From an uncultured Ruminobacter sp. (lineage in GTDB: Bacteria > Pseudomonadota > Gammaproteobacteria > Enterobacterales > Succinivibrionaceae): 43,142 nt of DNA. Under the pieces are notes generated by a model, which saw only the letters and a program-made list of their open reading frames with translations, ran no database searches and was not told the origin of the DNA. Below are positions 1 to 6,650 of the stretch, piece by piece; the stretch's first letter is position 1; every line of letters starts with the position of its first letter. The translations under genes were made by a program, and so were the position numbers. Where the stretch lies: NCBI GenBank assembly GCA_902776415.1, contig CACYPY010000016.1, positions 1 to 43,142 on the forward strand. Direction: 5' to 3'.

Positions 1-80
1 TAAACGTAACTGACATCACCACGGCTAAAAGTGTAGCCGCCCATGTCAGGAATTGGCACTCTGATATTTGGGTATATCAT
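1..80 (-). CDS. N-terminal fragment of a possible transposase (runs off left edge)
   Basis: An open frame starts at an ATG (80-78) with a good ribosome-binding site (GAGG at 90-87, six bases away) and stays open to the window edge, giving about 26 residues. It begins MIYPNIRVPIPDMGGYTF and continues SRGDVSYV. The style, a short strand followed by a Val-Ser-Tyr-Val segment, resembles the start of IS1634/IS4-type transposases as I remember them. That is recall, not a search. The AT-rich surroundings and the adjacent toxin-antitoxin pair fit mobile DNA. I could not find a convincing terminal inverted repeat upstream. Confidence 0.35.
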   Translation of the reverse strand, partial: MIYPNIRVPIPDMGGYTFSRGDVSYV

Positions 81-345
81 GCATTACCTCTAAACTCTAC
101 ATTTATATATATTATTAGTAAAAACAAAGACTTTGTAAAGGTTTGTGGGCTTTTTTAGGAAATATTGCTGAAAAGGGGGAAAATGAGAATACAAGAAAAA
201 TAAGGATTTGTGCCCATACTGTACATTATGGGGGGCTATTTAGGTTTAAAAAGACCTGCGAGGTCATGGAAGGTAGCCAGCCGGACAAAACGGCAGAATA
301 GCGAATGTTCACGGAAAGAGGATGTCTCAGGATGACCGTATTTTT

Positions 346-418
346 CCTGACAGAAACATAAAAATTGCAAAAATCCCCTGTCAGGCTATAATCGCAGTGT
401 TGTGTCGGCAACAACACT
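346..418 (+). promoter_or_regulatory. Strong sigma70-type promoter inside nested inverted repeats
   Basis: A consensus -10 TATAAT lies at 387-392, with a -35-like TTGCAA at 365-370 (16-bp spacing). Two perfect inverted repeats bracket it. CCTGACAG (346-353) pairs with CTGTCAGG (378-385) and encloses the -35 box. AGTGTTGT (396-403) pairs with ACAACACT (411-418) around a 7-base loop right at the expected transcription start. The first is placed like an operator; the second would form a 5' hairpin in the transcript. No convincing gene follows on the plus strand before the toxin-antitoxin pair, so the target is unknown. Confidence 0.5.
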
Positions 419-764
419 AAAAACCCCGCCGCATTTAGATTCGAGTTTATCTCTGCTCCCCGTGAGCTTTCCGGAAGACGCTTTTCCTGCGTCCCGTCCT
501 GATCATCCCCAAATTCGTCATCAGAATTTCTCTGATCGCGATTTTTTCAATGTTATCGCAGGATTTCGGGGGCTTTTAATTTCTTGTCTCTTCCCCCGGG
601 ACTGGCATCATGTCAACCCCGGCCCATGCCTGTCCGCCCCGAAAACTCTTCCCTCTGGCAGGAAAAATTTTGGCTTCTTAACCTCTGAGATTTCAAAAAA
701 CGACAATATCGCCCCGTTTTCATCTCCCGGAATGGATCGGGCGTAGCATCTTCATCTGATCAGA
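419..764. other. Intergenic stretch without a supported gene
   Basis: A plus-strand frame is open from about 402 to 746 (114 codons). It has no ribosome-binding site, starts at a GTG inside a hairpin, and its translation is low-complexity and unlike any family I recognise. It lies downstream of the promoter at 365-392, so a small RNA or a short transcript is possible, but I see no terminator hairpin that would define one. Confidence 0.4.
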
Positions 765-1046
765 TTAAGAATTAAGGGGGGCTACAACAAGGGTTTTGCC
801 AAGAGCTTTGAGTAATTTAACAACTGTATCAAATTGTGTTTTTGTGTTTCCCTTTTCCATTCTGGCTATAACGGCCTGAGAAACACCGCTGAGTTTTTCC
901 AGATCTCTCTGGCTTAATTTTCTTTCATTTCTCGCTTTGATAAGTTCGCTGATAATAGATGCTTTAAGTTCTGCTTCAGCAATTTCTTCAGGGGTAAAGA
1001 TTTCCCTTTCAATATCTTCCCAGTCTCTGCCAATAGCTCTATTCAT
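765..1046 (-). CDS. HigA-like antitoxin, HTH_XRE DNA-binding protein
   Basis: A 93-residue protein with a helix-turn-helix of the XRE/Cro type in its C-terminal half (LSQRDLEKLSGVSQAVIARM, then a typical recognition-helix tail). It is the expected antitoxin and autorepressor of a HigBA/RelE-type pair. The ATG at 1046 is preferred over the one at 1052, because GGAGG (1057-1053) then sits six bases upstream instead of touching the start codon. The reading frame overlaps the end of the frameshifted toxin by 8 bp (ATGAATAG), so translation is probably coupled. The acidic N-terminal segment (EREIFTPEEIAEAELKAS) is common in this antitoxin group and is the likely toxin contact. Confident in the family; the partner specificity is inferred from adjacency. 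Confidence 0.85.
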   Translation of the reverse strand: MNRAIGRDWEDIEREIFTPEEIAEAELKASIISELIKARNERKLSQRDLEKLSGVSQAVIARMEKGNTKTQFDTVVKLLKALGKTLVVAPLNS

Positions 1047-1400
1047 AATCATCCTCCGAAGAAATTAAGTAATCAAATTCTTTCTTTGCTTTTTCAATTT
1101 CTCGTTTTGGTGTTTTTTGAGTATCTTTCGTGAATGAATGCAACAAAACGAAACTGTTGTTATGCCAGGCCACAAAAAAATACGATCCCGAAGAGGCCGA
1201 AGTTCCCAGATTTTTCCGTCAATGTGCTTTATGTAAGGCTGTCCGCAAGCCAATCCGTCATTTTTTAGCACTTTAATGTATTCAAGAATTTTTCTTAATT
1301 TAATTCGTGAATCTTTGCTGTTGCTCTTCGATAATTCGTTTAGATATTCTGTTACTGGTTCATTTCCTTTTTCATCTTTGTATATTTGGATTTTGTACAT
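1039..1400 (-). CDS. HigB/RelE-family toxin (Gp49-like), interrupted at a -1 slippery site
   Basis: Starts at ATG 1400 with AGGTGA upstream. Residues 1-75 read like the phage Gp49-like RelE/HigB mRNA-interferase family (RDRIF strand near the active face). At a run of seven T on the coding strand (1180-1174), the zero frame reads AUU UUU UUG UGG, then degenerates into basic residues and stops at 1065 (111 aa). A -1 shift on U UUU UUG instead gives FVAWHNNSFVLLHSF, then a TPKREIEKAKKE helix, and ends at 1039-1041. That is 120 aa, the normal family length, and it overlaps the antitoxin start by 8 bp. The shifted frame is clearly the ancestral one. Programmed frameshifting, phase variation in the homopolymer, a dead toxin or a sequencing error all remain possible. 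Confidence 0.75.
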
Positions 1401-1423
1401 TATGTCACCTCTTTTGTCCTTCA

Positions 1424-1452
1424 ATGATAACTTAAACGACATCAAAATTCAA
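1424..1452 (-). promoter_or_regulatory. Promoter of the toxin-antitoxin operon
   Basis: On the minus strand, TTGAAT (1452-1447) and TATCAT (1429-1424) are separated by exactly 17 bp. They would start transcription about 15-20 bases before the toxin ATG at 1400, giving a short leader that carries the AGGTGA ribosome-binding site. The region is AT-rich. Autorepression by the HTH protein is expected from the family. Confidence 0.5.
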
Positions 1453-2129
1453 CTGCTTTATAGTTTTTGTGTTCTTTTTGTTGTTTGGTAACCAATCTTT
1501 AATGTTGACAGTTATTGAGAAGACTCAAGTGATTGTGTTAAATTTCTATAAATTTATTTTGTCATGTGTGAATTTATAGGATAGTATTCTTTAAAGATGT
1601 GCTATAACCGCTATATTATGGTTTAAACCATTGTCTCCGGGCAGGAAAGAGATGTCAGACATCCTTCATTACTTATCAGCCGTTACGGGCTATGCAGTAT
1701 AGCTACTATGGTGCTGTCTGGGAGGGCAGCGATCGTTTTAAAGCTGGATCAACACAGCTCTGCAGCAGAGCGAAAGAAATACTTTCCGGGAATTATCCTG
1801 AAGCTGTCATATTGTCAAATCCCCTTTGCGGCAAAGTGCCATTCGGTTATCGCTCTTCCCGTCCGGGAATTGCGTTAAGTTCGCATTTTCGGGAGATTTT
1901 CTGGGATGTTTACCCGGTTTTGTTGCGCTCCGGACTTATAATTTCGGAGATTGATTAGCGTCCTGTGCGGGACGGGCGGAACAGAGGGACGGGGGGAGCC
2001 TTTTTTCAGGACGTTTCTTCCCAGACGCCGGTATTGTCACGCCTTGCACCCGCAATATCCGTATTTGTTTCAGCTTCTTTTCCGGCGGCTTCCCGTAAAC
2101 GCCTCCGGACCGCAAATAAGGAGAACCCG
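1453..2129. other. Intergenic region, no gene recognised
   Basis: About 680 bp between the toxin-antitoxin promoter and the GTG start at 2130. Up to ~1640 it is strongly AT-rich, and after that it has the GC-rich composition of the rest of the window, so a composition boundary lies near 1640. A plus-strand frame at 1692-1958 (88 codons) has no ribosome-binding site and no recognisable motif. It could be a relic but is not called. The promoter for the genes from 2130 onward should lie here; no clear -35/-10 pair was picked out. Confidence 0.4.
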
Positions 2130-2639
2130 GTGAATAAACTGCTGTCGGCATGCGCCATGATGTTCGGTTCCTTTCTCTCTTCGGGCTGTTTTGCCGGCAA
2201 CTGTGATGCCCGGCTTTCAGGTACCTGGATCAGTGCCTCCCCGGAACCGAATAACCCGAACCTCGAGCTGGAATTTACCGGCAATGAAACCGTAATTATC
2301 CGGAATCTCCTGGAGGAACCGGTAACCGTCAGGTATGAAATTTCGGACCACCCGTATATGCAGCAGCCCGAGGAAGGGGGCTTCAGCATCAGATATACCC
2401 ATTATTACCAGACGCGTCCCCTGGGTGTTCTTATTGATACCAGTTTCACCCAGGAGCTTTACTATCATGTGGAGAACGGCCTTCCGATTCTTTCGGAAAC
2501 GGGATTCGAGCATGACGGGTGCGGCTTTATGATTACTGACGAGTATCTTCCGAAGGATCGGTTTCAGGCCGGCTTTGTATCTGAGCTTTCCAAAAGCGTG
2601 AATGCTCACTGCGACAGAAAGGCTCCCCGCGGGAGATAA
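2130..2639 (+). CDS. Exported protein of unknown function
   Basis: A 169-residue protein. The GTG at 2130 is chosen because AAGGAG (2118-2123) is six bases upstream and the product then begins with a classic export signal: MNKLL, a hydrophobic stretch, then SSGCFAGNC. Cleavage could be after the A of CFA (signal peptidase I), or the Cys in SSGC could be lipidated, but the lipobox is poor. The mature part is acidic and strand-rich (LELEFTGNETVIIRN, VTVRYEIS), with few cysteines. No family recognised. It is the first gene of a closely spaced same-strand run (gaps 34, 56 and 62 bp) that also encodes two other exported proteins, which suggests an envelope-related operon. Confidence 0.7.
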   Translation: MNKLLSACAMMFGSFLSSGCFAGNCDARLSGTWISASPEPNNPNLELEFTGNETVIIRNLLEEPVTVRYEISDHPYMQQPEEGGFSIRYTHYYQTRPLGVLIDTSFTQELYYHVENGLPILSETGFEHDGCGFMITDEYLPKDRFQAGFVSELSKSVNAHCDRKAPRGR

Positions 2640-2673
2640 AAAAACGGGACGTTATGGCAGAGAGGCATCTTTT

Positions 2674-3675
2674 GTGAACATGGCACCTGAGGGCATGAAA
2701 GCATGCAGAAGCGAAACGGAAGGGAGAATTCCCCGTATCGGGGAACTGCTTTCCCCGGGGTTTCTTTTGCTGTCTTTTATGGCTCTCCTTTGTCCCGAAA
2801 ATGCCGCTGCCGCCGGCTGGCGTACGGACGTGGCACATTCCACGGTGCTGGACGGGAATCCGCTCATCACCGAGGCAACCTATCTCGACAAGGGGTTTCT
2901 GGACACCTTTGAGATGAGCGTGGGCTGCCGGAATTCCTGGCCGCTCCCCGCGTTTTCATTCCGGCTTCCGGCCATGACCACCGACATCATGAATCCGGAT
3001 ACCCCGGCGGCGGTAACCTTTGCCTACAACTTCCGGGATCTGGAACGGGATCCCAAAACCGGGAACTACCGGGGTGGCTATCGGCTTCCGGGGCTGGTCC
3101 GGCACGGTGATTATGTGTTTCTCCCCACAGGCTATAACGGTATTTCGGATGTGATTCTGACGCTTCTGGCGGATCTGGACACCACCGACCGGAAAAGCGT
3201 GATAATCAGATTTAATCAGGGGGCCCGGGAATGGACCTACCAGCTCCCCCTTCAGGGTTATCGTCAGGCCTATCAGGCGGCTCTGGCCAGCTGCCGCGAT
3301 GTGAAGCCCCGGGACGGGGATGTTGAAAGCCACCGGGTGATGGTGCCGCCGGAATCTTCAGATCCTGCTTCCGGCTCTCCGGAGACGGAACTGGAAACTG
3401 AACGCACAGCTCAGAATGAGCCCCGGTCTGATGCCGGCGAGGGGGGCGGGGATCAGTCTCCGGAGTCTGCACCTGACCGGGAGGATGAGGGGGCTCCGCC
3501 GCCGGCCGGAAACGGAGACACGCCTGTTACCGGCGTGGTGCTGGCCACGGACGGATCTCCGGAGGATGCGGAAAAGGAGCTTCTGGAGGAAGCCGCAAAG
3601 GCGGAGTCCGGGAAGAAGGATGGAGCCCGGAGCGGAGAGAAAAAGCGTCTTATGAACGTTTCCGCCGGAAACTGA
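2674..3675 (+). CDS. Exported protein with acidic, Pro/Glu-rich disordered tail
   Basis: A 333-residue protein. The likely start is GTG 2674 (AGAGG at 2661-2665); ATG 2680 or 2695 are alternatives. All give a signal peptide with a hydrophobic core (PGFLLLSFMALLC) and an AAAA cleavage region before GWRTDVAHS. Residues ~60-210 form a compact domain of predicted strands with two spaced cysteines. Residues ~220-330 are low-complexity and charged (repeated E, D, P, S, G), typical of a disordered tether. No known family recognised. Same-strand neighbours before and after suggest co-expression. Confidence 0.7.
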   Translation: MNMAPEGMKACRSETEGRIPRIGELLSPGFLLLSFMALLCPENAAAAGWRTDVAHSTVLDGNPLITEATYLDKGFLDTFEMSVGCRNSWPLPAFSFRLPAMTTDIMNPDTPAAVTFAYNFRDLERDPKTGNYRGGYRLPGLVRHGDYVFLPTGYNGISDVILTLLADLDTTDRKSVIIRFNQGAREWTYQLPLQGYRQAYQAALASCRDVKPRDGDVESHRVMVPPESSDPASGSPETELETERTAQNEPRSDAGEGGGDQSPESAPDREDEGAPPPAGNGDTPVTGVVLATDGSPEDAEKELLEEAAKAESGKKDGARSGEKKRLMNVSAGN

Positions 3676-3731
3676 TGCTTTTCAGCAGGGGATAACAGAA
3701 AAAAAACTTATTTTTGCGGAGAATTTGCCTT

Positions 3732-4319
3732 ATGGACAGAAAAAGTCTGGCAGCGGTAATTGTAATGGCAGTTTCGGGGGTGGCTCTCTGGGGATGCGGT
3801 GATTCTGACTCCGTTGATGGAGACGGACAGAACGAATTGCCGGATATTCAGTACAGTTCCCCGGTAGCAGTGTCCCATGGGAAGAACGACACTCCGGTTA
3901 AAAAGCCGCAGAGTGCCGGTCCGGCGGATCTTAAAAAGAGTCCGGACAGTGCCGGGGCTCCTGCAAAGCCCGGCAATACTCTCACGGATGATTCCGGGGC
4001 GGCCGGAGCTCTTAAGGACACCATTGAGGCCGAAAAACGAAAGGCCGAAGAATCGGCAAAAGCCCTGAATGAACAGATCGGGGCAGAGAAAAAGAAGACT
4101 GAAGAGGCCGCAAGAAACCTGAATGAACAGCTTGAGGCCGAGAAGAAAAAGGCCGAGGCAGCCGCAAATTCTCTCAACGAACAGCTTGAAGCCGAAAAGA
4201 AAAAGGCCGAGGCAGCCGCAAAATCCCTGAACGAGCAGCTCGAGGCCGAGAAAGAGAAGGCTGAAGCGGCGGCAAATACCCTTAAAAAGCAGCTTCCGGG
4301 GCAGAAACAGGAGCCGTGA
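3732..4319 (+). CDS. Lipoprotein with 18-residue Ala/Glu/Lys helical repeats
   Basis: A 195-residue lipoprotein. The ATG at 3732 follows GGAG (3718-3721). The signal peptide is LAAVIVMAVSGVALWGC, ending in a lipobox (LWGC) whose Cys should be lipidated; the following GDSDS gives Asp at +3 but not at +2. A Pro/Ser-rich spacer (~30-95) is followed by a long charged helix (~96-190) made of near-identical 18-residue units beginning LNEQLEAEKKKAEAAA. Eighteen residues equal five alpha-helical turns, so the same side chains align along one straight face. The composition resembles a single alpha-helix rod or a TolA/Lpp-like spacer, so a periplasm-spanning strut is plausible. No enzymatic motif. Confidence 0.75.
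   Translation: MDRKSLAAVIVMAVSGVALWGCGDSDSVDGDGQNELPDIQYSSPVAVSHGKNDTPVKKPQSAGPADLKKSPDSAGAPAKPGNTLTDDSGAAGALKDTIEAEKRKAEESAKALNEQIGAEKKKTEEAARNLNEQLEAEKKKAEAAANSLNEQLEAEKKKAEAAAKSLNEQLEAEKEKAEAAANTLKKQLPGQKQEP
4065..4280 (+). repeat. Four tandem 54-bp units coding an 18-residue helix repeat
   Basis: Units start at 4065, 4119, 4173 and 4227, each exactly 54 bp, with a degenerate partial unit on either side. They are in frame, and units 2-4 are nearly identical in protein, so copy number could change by recombination without breaking the gene. They encode residues ~112-183 of the lipoprotein. Confidence 0.85.
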
Positions 4320-4381
4320 TGCGGATTACGGAGTCAGCCGGTCAACGGGGAGCCGGATACCGGGATTGAGGAGAGGATATC

Positions 4382-5320
4382 ATGACGGATGCAATTTCAA
4401 AAAAGGCGGGGGTTTTTGTTCAGGGGCTTCCGGAGGATTATCGGATTTCCCTCTGGAATGCCGCCATTCCCCGGGGAAACGAGGGGCGGATTTTCAGCAT
4501 CGGGGAGATCGACTTTGTGTTCGGGAAGCCCTCGGAAATGCTCCGGCACGATATCCGGAGGTTTGATGCCGCATCGCGCTATTTCACCTTTGCCGGAAAC
4601 GCCCTGGTGAGCTTTTCGGGACTTCAGGATGAGGGATCTCCGGTTGACATTGCCGTCCTGTCCCGGCAGGTCGTATCCGCCTGGAGTTCGGCGGCGAACC
4701 CGGATCTCATGGCAGTCCTTAAAAAGCTGAACCTCTGGAACCGCCTTCAGGAAATCCTGGAGCCGGAAACCGAATACCGAAGCTGCTATATCTCCAGAAA
4801 TCCCCGGGAGGAACTGAGCCAGAGAGCCTATGTGTTTATCGGCGATGCTCTTCAGGATTATCGCCGGAGCAATCCCGATGCCGGAACCAAAGATTCCGAC
4901 AGGATTTCGCTTAGAATTGCCGTCTGGCGGAATCTCCGCTATTACCGTATTGATACCGTGGGGCACGGGATTGACTGCGAGATAGCGGATCTCGGGAATA
5001 TTGCCGGCTGGTTTCCGGAAGAGAATACGGAACAGGGTTTTTCCTATGACACCGACCTTCTGGATCGGGAAGGCATGATCCCCGAAGAGGAGATTATCCG
5101 GGGGCTTCAGGAGAACTGGAGCCTGTGCGGCGAGCTTCCGGAGCCGGACGAGCTGGGAGATTCCGATGTTACAGCCCTCTATGACGCCGAAAGGGGGTGC
5201 TATGCGCTTCGGTACCGGCTGGGAGACACGGTGGCGCATCTCGCGCCCCTGACCCGCCGGGAAACCTTTGCCGTGCTGAACCGGCAGCCCGTGGTCTATG
5301 GCTGGGTCAATATTCTTTAA
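4382..5320 (+). CDS. Conserved-looking hypothetical cytoplasmic protein
   Basis: A 312-residue protein beginning MTDAISKKAGVFVQGLPEDY, with a strong GAGGAGAGG ribosome-binding site at 4368-4376. It has no signal peptide or membrane segment. It is acidic and rich in Trp, Tyr and Arg. No catalytic motif or family was recognised. The coding quality is convincing: a full-length frame, consistent codon use, and a start placed 62 bp after the lipoprotein gene. It ends 16 bp from the convergent umuC-like gene. It is probably the last gene of the run that starts at 2130, but it may be independent of the three exported proteins. Confidence 0.65.
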   Translation: MTDAISKKAGVFVQGLPEDYRISLWNAAIPRGNEGRIFSIGEIDFVFGKPSEMLRHDIRRFDAASRYFTFAGNALVSFSGLQDEGSPVDIAVLSRQVVSAWSSAANPDLMAVLKKLNLWNRLQEILEPETEYRSCYISRNPREELSQRAYVFIGDALQDYRRSNPDAGTKDSDRISLRIAVWRNLRYYRIDTVGHGIDCEIADLGNIAGWFPEENTEQGFSYDTDLLDREGMIPEEEIIRGLQENWSLCGELPEPDELGDSDVTALYDAERGCYALRYRLGDTVAHLAPLTRRETFAVLNRQPVVYGWVNIL

Positions 5321-5336
5321 AGGCCGTTATTTTCCG

Positions 5337-6650
5337 CTACCGGACCTTGGGAACATCCTTCCAGGACGTGGTGTAGGCCGGTGACAGTCTGGTCTGCCGG
5401 GAGATCTTCGGGGCGGCAGGTCCCTGAGCCGCAAAGTAAATGGTGTTGTGCTTCCGGGAATTTATTCTGTCAATGGTTTCCATCAGCTTTTTGCGTCGGG
5501 CGTCATCAGGGCCCGGCTGCATTCCCGGATCGAAGAGGTCCGTCTGATAGGAGGGCGTCAGGGCGAGATCCCAAAGGATAATGCCGCCCCGGCTGTAGCG
5601 CACTCCTGGTCTGAATATATGCCGTAAAAGCCGGTCCATGCCGTTAAGAACGGTAACGGTGTCATTCACAGGATGCCCCAGGTTCAGCGATGCGGAATTG
5701 CTGTACGGCCGTTCATCGAAGGGACTTGAGCTTATGAATACCCCCATGGTTCCGGCATACTGATGCTCCTCCCGGAGTTTCTGCATGACACTGGCAGCAA
5801 AACCGGCCAAAGCCTCCCGGAGCTTTTCGAAATCTGTGATGCGGTTTCCGAAGGTGCGACTCCGCATAATCTGCTTTCTCGGAGCCGGCTGATCATCCAG
5901 ATCGAAAACCGGCGTGCCGTTTAATTCCTGCCAGGTGCCGTACACGGTTTTATTGAAGTTATGCCGGAGGCGGTACTCGTCCCCCTCGGCAAATTCCAGG
6001 GCATTCCCGGCATGGAGAAGCTGCCGGATTTTCGGTTCCAGCCGGGAACCGATGCCCCAGACATCACCCAGCGGTGTCCATTTCAGAATCCGTCGTCTCT
6101 GAAAGTCATCCTGAATCACCACCGAGCCTCCGGGCAGAAAATGCTTCTTGGCGGCGTGATTGGCCGCCTTGGCCAAAGTTTTGGTGGCGGCTGCGCCCAC
6201 GCATACCGGAATTCCGGTATTCCTGGTTACCGTCTCTCTGATTTTAAGGCAGTATTCAGGAATATCGTAAAGTCTGTTTAGTCCCGTGAGATCCAGAAAG
6301 GATTCGTCCACGCTGTAGTTTTCCAGCCGGGGACAGAATTCCTCCAGTGTGCCGGTTACTCGCCGGGAAATGTCAAGATAAAGCGGAAAATTGGAACTGA
6401 AGGCGGCCACGCGAAACCGGCGAACCAGATCCCCGATCTGAAAGAACGGGGCTCCCATTCTGATGCCGAGAGCCTTGGCTTCATCGGATCGGGAGATGAC
6501 GCAGCCGTCATTGTTTGAAAGAACCACCACCGGGCGGTTCCTGAGGTCCGGTCTGAAAAGCCTCTCGCAGGAGACAAAGAAGTTATTGCAGTCCACAAGT
6601 GCAATAATTCTGTCCGGAGAGGCCTGTCCGGCGCCGCTGTCAGAATACAT
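5337..6650 (-). CDS. umuC: UmuC-type translesion DNA polymerase V subunit
   Basis: A 437-residue Y-family polymerase. Hallmarks: the N-terminal catalytic strand ending in D20 (IIALVDCNNFFVSCERLF), the nucleotide-binding VVVLSNNDGCVISRS segment, and the active-site SVDESF with D115/E116. These are followed by the helix-hairpin-helix (PLGDVWGIG) and a little-finger domain containing RTFGNR. The length matches UmuC (about 420 aa). It would carry out SOS translesion synthesis with a cleaved UmuD partner, but no umuD lies beside it. ATG 6650 is preferred over the TTG at 6656. The start overlaps the last 11 bp of the upstream transporter gene, so the two may be co-transcribed. No LexA box was spotted immediately upstream. 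Confidence 0.93.
   Translation of the reverse strand: MYSDSGAGQASPDRIIALVDCNNFFVSCERLFRPDLRNRPVVVLSNNDGCVISRSDEAKALGIRMGAPFFQIGDLVRRFRVAAFSSNFPLYLDISRRVTGTLEEFCPRLENYSVDESFLDLTGLNRLYDIPEYCLKIRETVTRNTGIPVCVGAAATKTLAKAANHAAKKHFLPGGSVVIQDDFQRRRILKWTPLGDVWGIGSRLEPKIRQLLHAGNALEFAEGDEYRLRHNFNKTVYGTWQELNGTPVFDLDDQPAPRKQIMRSRTFGNRITDFEKLREALAGFAASVMQKLREEHQYAGTMGVFISSSPFDERPYSNSASLNLGHPVNDTVTVLNGMDRLLRHIFRPGVRYSRGGIILWDLALTPSYQTDLFDPGMQPGPDDARRKKLMETIDRINSRKHNTIYFAAQGPAAPKISRQTRLSPAYTTSWKDVPKVR

Noticed and set aside
402..746. Possible 114-aa gene after the promoter at 365-392
   Set aside because: No ribosome-binding site, start inside a hairpin, no recognisable protein features.
1692..1958. Possible 88-aa gene
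   Set aside because: No ribosome-binding site and no family resemblance; possibly a relic but not supportable.
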